Shown: positions 17,127-26,868 of the stretch, in pieces
Layout: the number at the start of each line of letters is the position of its first letter
How positions within the stretch are numbered: the stretch's first letter is position 1
Source: Paenibacillus melissococcoides
GTDB taxonomy: Bacteria > Bacillota > Bacilli > Paenibacillales > Paenibacillaceae
Length of the DNA stretch: 64,000 nt
Direction: 5' to 3'
Assembly: GCA_944800085.1 (NCBI GenBank)
Contig: CALYLO010000001.1
Span: 1,327,001-1,391,000, forward strand
Made by a program: the position numbers and the translations under genes
The notes under the pieces: generated by a model
Told to the model about the DNA's origin: nothing
The model's input: only the letters and a program-made list of their open reading frames with translations
Databases searched by the model: none

Positions 17127-18926
17127 ATGCAAGCAAGACCGAAGCGTTCCGAAGTGCCGATCGAGGCGACCTGGAATTTAAGCGACCTGTATCCAAGTCA
17201 GGAAGCCTGGAAGGAAGAATTGAAGCAGATTCAGAAGGATGTGGCCGAGGTCGCCCGGTATAAAGGCAAGCTGGGCGATAGCGCATCTGTGCTGCTCGCC
17301 TGTCTTGAGGCGCGGGACGCACTGATTGTACGGATGTCGCGGGCCAATACATATGCGCATTTGCAGCAGGCCGGGGACGGCACGGATCCGGTCAACCAGG
17401 CGAACTCCAGCATCGCGGGCGATATGCTCTCACAAGTCAATTCCCAGCTATCCTTTATTTCATCGGATATTTTAGCGCTGCCGGAGGGCACGGTGGAGCG
17501 GTTCCTGGAGGAAGAGCCGAAGCTGGGCATCTACCGCAAAGGGCTGACCGATCTGCTCGAGACGAAGCCGCATCGCCTGTCCGCGGAGACGGAAGCCGCT
17601 TTCGCGTCGCTGGGCGAGCTGTTCGGCGCCCCGTACCGCATCTATCTGCGCAGCAAGCTGTCCGACATGTCATTCGCTGACGTGGAAGCAGGGGACGGAA
17701 CGAAGTGGCCGGTCTCGTTCGCCCTGTACGAAGGCAAATATGAAATGTCTCCCGACCATACGCTGCGCCGCGCCGCGTACGCGTCCTTCTCGGATACGCT
17801 CAAGGCGTACCAGCATACGTTCGCGCAGACGTACGCGACGGAAGTGAAGAAGCAGGTCGTCCTGTCCCGCCTCCGCAAATATAACTCCGTAACGGAGATG
17901 CTGCTTCAGCCGCAGCAAGTGACGCTCGAGATGTACCATAATATTTTGGATATTATCCAGGAGCAATTGGCGCCCCACATGCGCCGCTACGCCAAGCTGA
18001 AGCAGCGCGAGCTCGGGCTCGACAAGATGATGTTCTGCGATCTGAAGGCGCCGCTCGATCCGGAATACAATCCGCATATCTCGATCGAAGAGGCAGGGAA
18101 GCTGATAGCCGAATCGCTGGTGGTGCTCGGCCCGGAATACTGCCAGATTATCAGGGATGCGCTGAACAATCGCTGGATTGATTACGCCGACAATGTTGGC
18201 AAATCGACCGGCGCGTTCTGTTCGTCGCCGTACGGAGCGCATCCGTACATTCTCATTTCCTGGGCGGACAATATGCGCGGGGCGTTCACGCTGGCGCATG
18301 AGCTGGGCCATGCCGGCCATTTCGCGCTAGCCGGCCGCTATCAGCCGTATGCAACCTACCGTCCGGCGATGTACTTCATCGAAGCGCCGTCGACGATGAA
18401 CGAGATGCTCCTGGCCCAGCACATTATGAAGCAATCATCCGACAACCGGATGAAGAGATGGGTCATTCAGCAACTGCTCAGCACGTATTACCATAACTTT
18501 GTCACGCATCTGCTCGAAGGCGAGATGCAGCGCCGCGTATATGATCTCGCTTCCGCCAACGAGCCGCTTACCGCGAAGACGCTGTCCGAGCAAAAAGGCG
18601 CCGTCCTCGCCAAGTTCTGGGGCGACGCCGTCGAGTTGGATGAGGGCGCGCATCTGACGTGGATGCGCCAACCGCATTACTACATGGGCCTGTATCCATA
18701 CACGTATTCCGCAGGCTTGACGGTGTCCACAGCCGCCGCGCGGATGATTCAGGAGGAAGGCCAGCCGGCCGTCGATCGCTGGCTCCAGGCGCTCAAGGCA
18801 GGCGGCACGTTGAAGCCGCTCGACCTGATCAAGATTACCGGCGTCGATATGTCCGGCCCGCACGCGATCGAGGAAGCCGTCGTTTATATCGGCTCGCTCG
18901 TCGATGAGCTGGAGAGGCTGTCTTAA
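17127..18926 (+). CDS. pepF: Oligoendopeptidase F (M3 family metallopeptidase)
   Basis: About 600 residues from the ATG at 17127, which has AAAAAGGAGAGTTGATCGC in front; the frame is open further upstream but without a good start. The M3 zinc site HELGH is at residues 391-395 (LAHELGHAGHF), followed by the glutamate-containing EAPSTMNEMLL. The N-terminal PepF domain begins WNLSDLYPSQEAW. The enzyme cleaves short peptides in the cytoplasm and helps in peptide turnover. The C-terminal part YPYTYSAGLTVSTAAARM is also typical. Length agrees with the family. It is monocistronic, with a hairpin terminator at 18948-18978. Confidence 0.93.
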   Translation: MQARPKRSEVPIEATWNLSDLYPSQEAWKEELKQIQKDVAEVARYKGKLGDSASVLLACLEARDALIVRMSRANTYAHLQQAGDGTDPVNQANSSIAGDMLSQVNSQLSFISSDILALPEGTVERFLEEEPKLGIYRKGLTDLLETKPHRLSAETEAAFASLGELFGAPYRIYLRSKLSDMSFADVEAGDGTKWPVSFALYEGKYEMSPDHTLRRAAYASFSDTLKAYQHTFAQTYATEVKKQVVLSRLRKYNSVTEMLLQPQQVTLEMYHNILDIIQEQLAPHMRRYAKLKQRELGLDKMMFCDLKAPLDPEYNPHISIEEAGKLIAESLVVLGPEYCQIIRDALNNRWIDYADNVGKSTGAFCSSPYGAHPYILISWADNMRGAFTLAHELGHAGHFALAGRYQPYATYRPAMYFIEAPSTMNEMLLAQHIMKQSSDNRMKRWVIQQLLSTYYHNFVTHLLEGEMQRRVYDLASANEPLTAKTLSEQKGAVLAKFWGDAVELDEGAHLTWMRQPHYYMGLYPYTYSAGLTVSTAAARMIQEEGQPAVDRWLQALKAGGTLKPLDLIKITGVDMSGPHAIEEAVVYIGSLVDELERLS

Positions 18927-18947
18927 TCGAATCAGAGATGAACAGAT

Positions 18948-18978
18948 GCGATGTCTCCCGGCAAGCGGGGGGCATCGC
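18948..18978 (+). terminator. Terminator after pepF
   Basis: GCGATG-T-CTCCC pairs with GGGGG-G-CATCGC around GGCAAGC. It starts 22 bases after the stop. The following T-run is short. Confidence 0.6.
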
Positions 18979-19151
18979 TGCTTATTGACCGGGATATACA
19001 GTTAGCGCCGGTTCATGATGCGTCATCGGCGCCGTAGCTTGCATCCTTGCATCATGGGCAGAACTTGCTTCCCGCTATTGATTTGCCGCGGGGGATAAGT
19101 GTACATTAGAACAATGGACAAGTATCAGGATGTGACAAGGAGGAAGACAAC

Positions 19152-20231
19152 ATGGCAGAACGTATGCTTGTTTTTGTCGGATCCTATGCAGACGGCTCCG
19201 GCAGCGGGGTCTATGCGTTCGAGTTCGACGAACAGAATGAATCGCTGACATTGACGGATGAAGTATCCGGCCTTCGCAATCCAACCTTCGTGAATCTGGA
19301 CGCGGAAGGCCGCCGGTTATATTCGATCGCGGAAGGAACGAACCGGGACGGAGGCAAGACAGGGGAAGCGGCCGCTTTTGCCATCGATCCGGCGGCAGGC
19401 AAGCTGGAACTGTTGAACCGCTCCTTCACGGTCGATGCGCCGACCTGTCATATTCAGCGCGATTCCGGCAGCAGCCATATCGTAGTGGCAAGCTATCATG
19501 GCGGACGGATCGCGCTGGTTGCGCTGACGGCCGACGGCCGCATCGGCGAACAGCTGGACGTTCAGCAGCATGAAGGACACGGGCCGAATGCCGAGCGGCA
19601 GGAGAAGCCGCATCCGCATTCCGTCTTTTTCAGCCCGGACGAGCGTTATCTGTTCGTGCCGGACTTGGGCATCGATCGGGTTCGGGCCTACACGCTCGAC
19701 AAGGAGCGCGGGAAGCTGCAGTTCCATGGCGAGACAGCCGCCCACCCGGGAGCGGGTCCGCGCCATATGACGTTCCACCCGAACGGGAAGCTCGCTTTTG
19801 TAATCAATGAGCTGGACTCTTCGATCACGTCTTATCATTATGATGCGGAGCAAGGGGCGCTGCAGCCGATTGCGACGGTGCCGACCCTTCCTTCCGGCTT
19901 CACCGGGGAAAATACATGCGCGGAGATTGCGGTCTCGGAAGACGGAGCCTATCTGTACGGCTCGAACCGCGGTCACGACAGCATCGCCGTCTATGCGATC
20001 GACGCGGCGGCCGGCATCTTGACGCTGGTGGAGCATGTCCCTGTGGAAGGGAAGCATCCGCGCCATTTCGCGCTTACGCCGGGCGGACGTTATCTTATCG
20101 CGGCGAACCGGGATACGAACAATCTCGTTCTGTTCCGCGTGGACAAGGCGACCGGCAAGCTGACATTTACCGGGAAGACCGTTGAGGTCTCGAAGCCGGT
20201 CTGCGTCAAGCCGGCCTATTTCACGGTATAA
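19152..20231 (+). CDS. Lactonase family protein (6-phosphogluconolactonase-like beta-propeller)
   Basis: 359 residues forming a seven-bladed propeller of the Pgl/YkgB type. Repeated blade motifs are seen (GSGVYAFEFD, EKPHPHSVFFSPDERYLFVP, GPRHMTFHPNGKLAFVINEL, GKHPRHFALTPGGRYLIAAN). The conserved His residues in PHPHS and GPRHM fit the lactonase active centre. Hydrolysis of 6-phosphogluconolactone in the pentose phosphate pathway is the family reaction; other lactones are possible. The ATG follows ACAAGGAGGAAGACAAC. It converges on the cyclophilin gene, with a shared terminator at 20254-20288. Confidence 0.87.
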   Translation: MAERMLVFVGSYADGSGSGVYAFEFDEQNESLTLTDEVSGLRNPTFVNLDAEGRRLYSIAEGTNRDGGKTGEAAAFAIDPAAGKLELLNRSFTVDAPTCHIQRDSGSSHIVVASYHGGRIALVALTADGRIGEQLDVQQHEGHGPNAERQEKPHPHSVFFSPDERYLFVPDLGIDRVRAYTLDKERGKLQFHGETAAHPGAGPRHMTFHPNGKLAFVINELDSSITSYHYDAEQGALQPIATVPTLPSGFTGENTCAEIAVSEDGAYLYGSNRGHDSIAVYAIDAAAGILTLVEHVPVEGKHPRHFALTPGGRYLIAANRDTNNLVLFRVDKATGKLTFTGKTVEVSKPVCVKPAYFTV

Positions 20232-20253
20232 CCGGATAATAACACACGATACA

Positions 20254-20288
20254 GAACCCCCGCCGGAATGATTTCCAGTGGGGGTTCT
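20254..20288. terminator. Shared terminator of the lactonase and cyclophilin genes
   Basis: AACCCC at 20256-20261 pairs with GGGGTT at 20281-20286, with an inner GGAA/TTCC pair, and the hairpin lies between two convergent genes. A short TCTTT tract follows on the forward strand. Confidence 0.7.
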
Positions 20289-20297
20289 TTCGCATGC

Positions 20298-20951
20298 TTA
20301 TTTACTTTCCGGTTCCTTGATCGTCTCCGGCTCCTTATACTCAACGCCGAACGTATCTACCGTGATTTTTTTGATCTTTTGCTCCTCCACCGGACGGTCA
20401 TTCGCATCCCGGTTCGCGTTGGCAATCTCATGCACCGTCTCGATTCCGGAAGTCACTTTGCCGAATGCGGCATATTCTCCGTCCAGATGGGGCGCATCCG
20501 CATCCATAATGAAGAATTGAGAGCCCGCCGAATCGGGATCCATGGAACGGGCCATCGAGATAACCCCTTCCGTATGCTTCAGATCGTTGGTTACGCCGTT
20601 CGAAGAAAATTCGCCCTTGATGCTATAACCCGGGCCGCCTATTCCGGTTCCTTCCGGATCGCCGCCCTGGATCATGAAGCCGGGAATGACCCGATGGAAA
20701 ATGAGTCCGTCATAAAAGCCTTTGTTGACTAACGAGATGAAGTTGTTGACGGTGTTCGGAGCGGTGTCCGGATACAATTCCACTTCAATCTTCTTGCCGC
20801 TCTCCATCTCAATCGTGACCAGCGGATGCTTGGCGTTGTCCGCGCCGCTCGCGTTGCCGGCTTGGCTGCCGCAGCCCGCGACGACCAACATGGCAGCCAT
20901 GAGCAGGGCCACGAGGGTCAAGCCTGTACGCTGTCTGTTACTTCGTCTCAT
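20298..20951 (-). CDS. Cyclophilin-type peptidyl-prolyl isomerase, lipoprotein
   Basis: 217 residues. A lipoprotein signal ends at VVAGC with Cys27 as the lipidated residue, so the enzyme is anchored outside the membrane. The cyclophilin domain shows FHRVIPGFMIQGGDPEGTG, SAGSQFFIMDADAPHLDG and YAAFGKVTSGIE, carrying the active-site Arg, Phe, Met and Gln. It catalyses cis-trans isomerisation of X-Pro bonds and probably helps fold secreted proteins. It is monocistronic and converges on the lactonase gene. Confidence 0.92.
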   Translation of the reverse strand: MRRSNRQRTGLTLVALLMAAMLVVAGCGSQAGNASGADNAKHPLVTIEMESGKKIEVELYPDTAPNTVNNFISLVNKGFYDGLIFHRVIPGFMIQGGDPEGTGIGGPGYSIKGEFSSNGVTNDLKHTEGVISMARSMDPDSAGSQFFIMDADAPHLDGEYAAFGKVTSGIETVHEIANANRDANDRPVEEQKIKKITVDTFGVEYKEPETIKEPESK

Positions 20952-21605
20952 GCATTCATTCCTCCTACCTCTTGCTATGAAAATATCTCATACGTTTACA
21001 GTATGCCATCGAATGGGGGCAAGAGCAAACAGCCGGTCCGTCAGCCAGTGCCGTTCAGAGCGATAACGTTATTTCGCTACCCTGATTCTCGTTGCCAAAG
21101 CGGCTCCCGAACAGATCGACCCCGCTCGAATGACTGGCATCTTCTTGGGTTAGTTCAAGATGCGTACGGTCTTGCTGCGTTGGCGGGCAGGCTAGCAGGC
21201 GCTAGGCAGGGTGGTCCAGGCAGCGGAGTAAAGAATTATTGCGTAAAACGGCGTAAACGGGATATCACCCAGGATGAAATGAGAAGGATTGTCGTGGATG
21301 CGCGGTTATGTCGAGAACAGAGAGGTGGTTTTACATCCCTTTTGTCCATTCTCCCCGTGGCTCAGCCAGCGCCCTGACGGAAAGAGAGAACTCGGGGGGA
21401 CAGAACGCCTATCGCTTAACGCGGAGTTAAGGGAATAACGAGCAAAAGGCCCGTCCCGGCTCATATGAGCTGATGCGAAGGGATAGTGAACGAAAGGCCT
21501 GCCCCCGGCTCATATGAGCTGAAGCAATGGTATAGTGGGCAAAAAGCAGGGGGAGCCCCAGGTCGGGGCGGAACGGCATGTTCCGGCCCCGGGCCGAGCC
21601 TTAGT
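20952..21605. other. Non-coding stretch of about 650 bases with tandem repeats
   Basis: No gene could be supported on either strand. The visible content is the promoter region of the cyclophilin gene (20952-21010) and a pair of tandem repeats near 21457-21546. Confidence 0.6.
21458..21546. repeat. Two tandem 49-bp repeats with a central palindrome
   Basis: Units starting at 21458 and 21507 share GGCTCATATGAGCTGA, then GC-AA-GG-ATAGTG, with exactly 49 bases between starts. Each holds the perfect 12-base palindrome GCTCATATGAGC. A weaker third unit (AAGGGAATAACGAGC, AAAAGGCCCG) precedes them at about 21428-21457. The function is unknown; regulator binding or a repetitive element are both possible. 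Confidence 0.7.
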
Positions 21606-22535
21606 CTATTTCGGCGACAGCGTCGTCTCCGCAGTTGGAACATCCGTCTGCCTGGGCTCGTCGTAATGAAGGAATATCCAGACGCCTGCAATAAGCAGGA
21701 CGCAGGCGGATGCCTGCAGCGCCGTCATCTTCTCGCCGAGCAGTATCCAGGCCAGCAGGCTGGCTCCGACCGGTTCGCCCAGCACGCTCATGGAGATGGA
21801 GGTGGCGTTGACATATTTCAGCAGCCAGTTGAAGAGCATATGACCAAGCACCGTCGGAACGAGCGCCATCAGCAGGAACAAGAGCCACTCGCATGCAGGA
21901 TAGCCGCTCATTGAATAGCCGGCTCCCAGGTTATAGAGGGCAAGAACGGCTCCGGCGGCGAAAAAGACGGTAAAGTTATATACATAGGATGAGATGCGTT
22001 GGCGCAAATCTTGGCCGAGCAGCATATGTACAACGACAGCAACGGTTCCGAACACGGACAGGAGATCGCCGTACAGCGCTTGTCCGGATAAGCGGAGATC
22101 GCCCCAGCCGATCAGCATGATGCCGAAGATGGCGATGACGATGCCGGCCAAGGCCGCCGGCGTCGTTCGCTGCTTGAACAGCCAGAATGAATCGAGCATG
22201 ACAAGAATAGGCTCTAAGGACAGGATCATTGTCGAGCTGGCGACGGTCGTATGGCGAAGCGATTCCATCCAGAGCAGGAAGTGGATGTCCAGGAACAGCC
22301 CGGACATCCCCATGCGCAGCCAGTCCTTGCCGCGAACGGCGCGCCATTCCGCTCGATAGGCGAACGCCCAGGGCAGCAGCATGAGATTCGTGAGCAGCAG
22401 CCGGTACATGGCAATAATCGAAGCGGGCGCTTCCGACCATTTTACGAAAATGGCGGAAAAGGAGATCGCGATGATTCCAATAATGAGAAGCAAATAAAGA
22501 TGGGATGATTTTTGGGCAGACATCGGTTGATGCAC
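21606..22535 (-). CDS. EamA-family (DMT superfamily) transporter
   Basis: 309 residues with ten predicted membrane helices in two EamA halves. Typical segments are FVKWSEAPASIIAMYRLLLT, STMILSLEPILVMLDSFWLF, and in the second half LFNWLLKYVNATSISMSVLG followed by EPVGASLLAWILLGE. Members export or import small metabolites, and the substrate cannot be read from sequence. It ends with a short cytosolic tail. The gene stands alone. Confidence 0.88.
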   Translation of the reverse strand: MHQPMSAQKSSHLYLLLIIGIIAISFSAIFVKWSEAPASIIAMYRLLLTNLMLLPWAFAYRAEWRAVRGKDWLRMGMSGLFLDIHFLLWMESLRHTTVASSTMILSLEPILVMLDSFWLFKQRTTPAALAGIVIAIFGIMLIGWGDLRLSGQALYGDLLSVFGTVAVVVHMLLGQDLRQRISSYVYNFTVFFAAGAVLALYNLGAGYSMSGYPACEWLLFLLMALVPTVLGHMLFNWLLKYVNATSISMSVLGEPVGASLLAWILLGEKMTALQASACVLLIAGVWIFLHYDEPRQTDVPTAETTLSPK

Positions 22536-22688
22536 CTCGTAGGTTATTTATCTTGGTGGTCACGATCAGCTAGTATAGCGCATTTGGAAGGAACAATAAA
22601 GAGGGGGGACGGAAGGAGCTTCGAGTTGGGCGTTTTTGCTGTAAGAATGGAGAAACGGCAGTGAATGATGATAATGGAGGTGAGTCCG

Positions 22689-24065
22689 ATGGATGTTCGG
22701 GTGGAACGGGACACATTCGGCGAATTGCAGGTTCCTGCGGATAAACGGTGGGGGGCTCAGACTCAGCGAAGCCTGGAGAACTTCAAAATCGGCACGGAGA
22801 AGATGCCGCGCGAGGTCATTTACGCGCTCGCCTTGATTAAGCAGTGTGCCGCCCGCGTCAATGGCGAGCTCGGACACCTTGAGAAGGAGAAGGGCGACGC
22901 GATTGTGGCGGCGGCGCAGGAACTGCTGGACGGCAAGTATGATGATCATTTTCCGCTGGTGGTCTGGCAGACGGGGAGCGGCACTCAGACGAATATGAAC
23001 GTCAATGAAGTGATTGCTCACCGGGCCAATGAGCTGCTGGCCGAGCAAGGGAGCGGCATGCGCGTGCATCCGAATGATGATGTCAACCGGTCGCAGAGCT
23101 CGAATGACACGTTCCCGACGGCGATGCATATCGCCGCCTTCATCGCGGTGGAGGATCAAGTGCTGCCCGCGCTGCATCGGCTGAAGAGCACGCTGTTGAA
23201 TCAATCGAAGCAGTTCCGCGATGTGATTAAGATTGGGCGGACGCATTTGCAGGACGCCACGCCGCTAACGCTGGGACAGGAGATCAGCGGATGGCACCGG
23301 ATGCTGGAGAAGTGCGAGGAGTACATAATCGAGAGCTCCGGCGCCCTGTTGGAGCTGGCGATTGGCGGAACCGCGGTCGGCACCGGGCTGAACGCGCATC
23401 CGAAGTTCGGACAGCTGATGGCCAGGGAGCTGAGCAAGGCGACCGCGCGCGAGTTCGTCACGGCCCGGAACAAGTTCCAGTCGCTGACCAGCCATAACGA
23501 GATCGTTCATCTCCACGGCGCCTTGAAGGCGTTGGCGGCCGATCTGATGAAGATTGCCAACGATGTGCGCTGGCTGGCGAGCGGTCCGCGGTGCGGAATA
23601 GGGGAGATTCTCATTCCGGCGAATGAACCGGGGAGCTCGATTATGCCCGGCAAGGTGAATCCGACCCAAGCTGAGGCGCTTACGATGGTCGTCTGTCAGG
23701 TGATGGGCAACGATGCCACGATCGGCATGGCGGCCAGCCAGGGCAATTTTGAGCTGAATGTATACAAACCGGTGATCATCTACAACTTTCTGCAATCAGC
23801 GAAGCTTCTGGGGGATGCGATGCAATCGTTCCATGATCGCTGCGTCGCCGGCATTGAACCGAATCGCAAGGTGATCCGCCGCAATCTGGAGCAGTCGCTA
23901 ATGCTGGTGACCGCGCTTAACCCGCATATCGGCTATGAGAAGGCGGCCGAGATCGCGAAGCTTGCGCATCAGGAGGGGCTGACGCTGAAGGAAGCGGCTC
24001 TTCGCACCGGCCTGCTTACGGAGGAGCAGTTCGATGATTTCGTGAAGCCGCAATCGATGGTCTGA
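22689..24065 (+). CDS. fumC: Fumarate hydratase class II
   Basis: 458 residues from the ATG at 22689, chosen because ATGGAGGTGAGTCCG provides the ribosome site; the frame opens 24 bases earlier. The family signature [11 protein letters not shown] is at about residues 315-325. Other blocks are [26 protein letters not shown] and [16 protein letters not shown], all lining the active site. The tetrameric enzyme converts fumarate and malate in the TCA cycle. Its length is normal. A strong hairpin terminator follows at 24081-24132. Confidence 0.95.
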   Translation: MDVRVERDTFGELQVPADKRWGAQTQRSLENFKIGTEKMPREVIYALALIKQCAARVNGELGHLEKEKGDAIVAAAQELLDGKYDDHFPLVVWQTGSGTQTNMNVNEVIAHRANELLAEQGSGMRVHPNDDVNRSQSSNDTFPTAMHIAAFIAVEDQVLPALHRLKSTLLNQSKQFRDVIKIGRTHLQDATPLTLGQEISGWHRMLEKCEEYIIESSGALLELAIGGTAVGTGLNAHPKFGQLMARELSKATAREFVTARNKFQSLTSHNEIVHLHGALKALAADLMKIANDVRWLASGPRCGIGEILIPANEPGSSIMPGKVNPTQAEALTMVVCQVMGNDATIGMAASQGNFELNVYKPVIIYNFLQSAKLLGDAMQSFHDRCVAGIEPNRKVIRRNLEQSLMLVTALNPHIGYEKAAEIAKLAHQEGLTLKEAALRTGLLTEEQFDDFVKPQSMV

Positions 24066-24080
24066 TGATGACAGGGAGGG

Positions 24081-24132
24081 AACTGCCTGATTGTTCCGGC
24101 CAGGGGAAAAAGAACATTCAGGCGGTTCTTTT
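24081..24132 (+). terminator. Terminator after fumC
   Basis: A 16-base arm at 24081-24096 pairs with 24112-24127 with one mismatch and one G-T pair, and CTTTTC follows. Confidence 0.75.
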
Positions 24133-24215
24133 CATAACATTTTGGACATTCATTGGCCTTTCGTCTGTGGTATGATGTTATCGATAAACGAACGCATCTG
24201 GAAGGAATGAGAGAA

Positions 24216-25253
24216 ATGGCAGCTCATAACTACATATTGGCCGGCTACGCGGTCGATGGCGTCCTGCCGGAGATTACCCCGGGGGATGCAGCAAGATTGA
24301 CGCATTTGAATGTGGCGTTCGGCCATGTGAAGGAAGACCGCATTACCGTGGCGCATTTGCAAAATCTGGGCTCGATCGCTCAATTGAAGGAATATAACCC
24401 GGAGCTCCAAGTGATTCTGTCGGTCGGCGGTTGGAGTGCCGGCGGGTTCTCCGAGGCAGCGTCCACTGCGGAAGGACGCCGCAAGTTCACGGAGTCTGCG
24501 GTGGAGATTTTGCGCAATCATCCGTTCGACGGGATCGATCTCGACTGGGAGTATCCATGCTATTCGGTAGCGGGAATCCAATCCAGTCCGGCGGACAAGC
24601 AGAATTTCACGCTGCTGCTCTAGGAGATGAGGGAAGCCATCGACCGCCAAGGGCAAGCCGACGGCCGCCGCTATCTGCTGACGATTGCCGCGGGGGCAGA
24701 CCAGTATTACATTGACGGGACGGAAATGGATAAGGTGCAGGCCTGCCTCGATTTCATTCAGCTCATGACCTATGATATGCGCGGCGGATTCCAGACTCTG
24801 ACCGGGCACCACACCAATCTGTATGCGTCGACGGGAGATCTGTTCCGCATCAGCGTGGACGCATCGGTCCGCCTCTTCACGAACGCGGGCGTGCCGCGCG
24901 AGAAAATCGTCATTGGCGCCGCCTTCTATTCGAGAATGTGGAAGGACGTTCCGGCGGTCAATAACGGCTATCTGCAAATGACCCCGGGATCCGGCGGCTA
25001 CGGACCGGATTACTCCCGTCTCGCGGAAGAATACATCAACCGCAACGGCTTCACCCGCTACTGGGATGACGAAGCGAAGGCGCCTTACCTGTTCGACGGC
25101 AGCACCTTCATTACGTACGATGACGAGGAATCGCTGGCGTGCAAGTGCGGCTATATTCAAGAGCAGAAGCTGAGAGGCATCATGTTCTGGGAGTATAGCT
25201 GTGACAAGAGCGGCACGCTGCTGAGCGCGATGTACAACGGATTCAAGGCCTAA
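24216..25253 (+). pseudogene. GH18 chitinase-like protein interrupted by an in-frame amber stop
   Basis: The frame reads [15 protein letters not shown] from an ATG at 24216 (GGAAGG upstream). The GH18 signature [10 protein letters not shown] follows at about residues 104-113, with the catalytic Glu. Codon 136 is TAG (24621-24623), and the same frame then continues to a normal end at 25253 with FIQLMTYDMRGGFQTLTGHH, VIGAAFYSRMWKDV and GIMFWEYSCDKSG, all GH18 features. Without the stop the protein would have 345 residues and an intact barrel. No signal peptide is seen. The most likely cause is one point mutation (for example CAG or GAG to TAG). The Trp and Tyr residues around the cleft are retained, so the mutation looks recent. 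Confidence 0.85.
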
Positions 25254-25893
25254 TCGGAGCAATCGGGGCTCCGGATCGGGCAATTCCGTTCCGGTGCATG
25301 CCGAGGACAAACGAGAAGCTAGAGATGCAGCGGCGAATCAATTAGGTTCGCTGCTGTTTTTTGTTTGCATGCTAAAGGGAGGGCAGCCGCGAAGAAAAGA
25401 GCCTGGGCGGCATCAGTCGTGAGAGGAAAGGAACATTTTGTCACTATAAGTTCAAATATCGTTCACCTTCCGTTCATAATACAGCCATATTCGTGATCTA
25501 AATTATAGCTATACTGGTTGATAAGGGAGAGAAATGATGAAGCATGACAGCAAATGGTTCATCCGCATCGCTGCTATCGCTCGCTTATTGGCGCCTTGCC
25601 CGGCCTGTCCTGGCGGGAGCAAAGCTGATGCGACGGTCCCGACTCATGCGCACTTTCGAAGCCGTCGGGTGGCTGACGTGATTCGTCTGCGGCCTTTTCT
25701 ACTACATATTCTAGATCGCATCAACATGAAAAAAGACGGACGCTGCGATGCTGATGTTTATTGTTTCCGCTTCCATTTAGCTGTTCGTTTTTTTCTCTTT
25801 CTTGCCATTGTCCTGTTCGACAAGCGGCTGTTCGCCAAGAGTGACCGCTCTTGGACGGTAGAAACGAGTCAATTGGATAAGGAGGTCTTTGTG
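25254..25893. other. Upstream stretch of the cupredoxin gene without a supported gene
   Basis: A frame opens at 25534 with a good ribosome site (AAGGGAGAGAA) and runs into the cupredoxin gene, but its N-terminal part has no family features and changes composition twice. It may be a remnant joined to the lipoprotein gene. AT-rich, promoter-like sequence (TTATAGCTATACT) is at 25504-25516. Confidence 0.4.
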
Positions 25894-26286
25894 GTGAACA
25901 AGAAATTTGCTCTCGCGGCAGTGACAACGCTGTTGGCTGTCTCGTTGGCTGCCTGCGGCGGCGGGAACAAGGATGCGGGTGCATCCGACAATGATGGAGC
26001 GGCTCCGGCAACTTCTTCCGGCGATGTGCAGGCGGTGACGCTGAAAGCCAAAAACTTCGAGTTCGATCAGACCGAGATTCGGGTGAAGAAGGGGCAGACG
26101 GTTAAGCTTACCTTCGAGAACGAACAAGGCATTCATGGCGTGGAGATCCCGGATCTGAATGTGAAGCTCGATCAGCCGGGCACGACTGAATTCGTGGCTG
26201 ACAAGGAAGGAACATACGAGTTCAAATACTCGATTATGTGCGGATCCGGTCATAACGACATGGTCGGCAAAATTATCGTCGAGTAA
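25894..26286 (+). CDS. Cupredoxin-domain lipoprotein (CoxII-like fold)
   Basis: 130 residues from the GTG at 25894 with ATAAGGAGGTCTTT upstream. The lipobox SLAAC gives Cys21 as the lipid anchor, followed by a Gly/Ala/Asp-rich linker. The cupredoxin domain carries His81 (GIHGVEI) and the cluster MCGSGHNDM with Cys116, His120 and Met123. That is the CuA-type loop of cytochrome oxidase subunit II with its first Cys replaced by Tyr112, which leaves a mononuclear copper set (His, Cys, His, Met). It is probably an outer-face copper carrier or electron-transfer protein. A small membrane-anchored protein gene follows. Confidence 0.85.
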   Translation: MNKKFALAAVTTLLAVSLAACGGGNKDAGASDNDGAAPATSSGDVQAVTLKAKNFEFDQTEIRVKKGQTVKLTFENEQGIHGVEIPDLNVKLDQPGTTEFVADKEGTYEFKYSIMCGSGHNDMVGKIIVE

Positions 26287-26386
26287 TCGGAACCGGGATG
26301 AAGGGTTCAACGCAACGCATGGCCTGTCTGCGGAGAGGCTGTGCGTTTCTTTGTTGGATGCCGCTGTCATCGCCCAAGGAGTGAAT

Positions 26387-26716
26387 ATGTTGTCTCGGAA
26401 AAAAGGCTGGATTGCCGTCATTGCGGCCGCGATCATGATTGGGGCGATGTTCGTCGTTCCGGTGACGCTGCATCCCCCGGATTCGACCCGAATCGTCCTG
26501 GATCATACCTATCAGACATATATTGCGCCTCCGTGCTACGACCGGGCGGAGGTCACCAATAATTTGGCGGAAGGCGCTCTCAAGCATCTGAAGGACTACT
26601 CGTCCTATGTGCCTGAGTCGGCGTGCACCCGCGATTCGCTGGCGCCGCGGGAGGTTACGGCCAGCGTATGGTTGAGCCAGATGCTGGGTATCGGCAAGGG
26701 GCCGTGGGATTGGTAG
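26387..26716 (+). CDS. Small membrane-anchored hypothetical protein
   Basis: 109 residues from an ATG with AAGGAGTGAAT in front. A basic start (LSRKKGW) and one helix (IAVIAAAIMIGAMFVVPVTL) anchor it, with an outside domain of about 75 residues containing two Cys (PPCYDRAEV and ESACTRDSL), which might form a disulfide. No family is recognised. It lies 100 bases after the cupredoxin lipoprotein, perhaps in one transcript ended by the hairpin at 26747-26778, so a shared role at the outer face of the membrane is plausible but unproven. Confidence 0.65.
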   Translation: MLSRKKGWIAVIAAAIMIGAMFVVPVTLHPPDSTRIVLDHTYQTYIAPPCYDRAEVTNNLAEGALKHLKDYSSYVPESACTRDSLAPREVTASVWLSQMLGIGKGPWDW

Positions 26717-26746
26717 GCCAACATATGCGGGGAAGCATCCGCAAGA

Positions 26747-26778
26747 GAACAAAGCAGCTCCTGTGAGCTGCTTTGTTC
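26747..26778. terminator. Bidirectional terminator hairpin
   Basis: GAACAAAGCAGCTC pairs perfectly with GAGCTGCTTTGTTC around a four-base loop. It separates the small membrane protein gene from the convergent pentapeptide-repeat gene. The A- and T-rich stem ends act as the T-tract. Confidence 0.75.
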
Positions 26779-26868
26779 GATCGACGGCTCCTGCCGCTGA
26801 TGGGCCCGTGGTGCGGGAGTGCTTCGCCGTTTCCATCTGTGGCCGCCCGCCGTATGACGCGCAGGAAG

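Noticed and set aside
21158..21377. Forward frame in the gap after the cyclophilin gene
   Set aside because: No ribosome site, odd composition and no family features.
24621..24623. TAG in the GH18 gene as programmed recoding
   Set aside because: No pyrrolysine system or insertion element is visible, and selenocysteine uses TGA. A nonsense mutation is simpler.
25534..25893. N-terminal extension of the cupredoxin gene
   Set aside because: The frame is open, but a lipoprotein signal with its own start and AAGGAGG site lies at 25894; the extension has no protein features.
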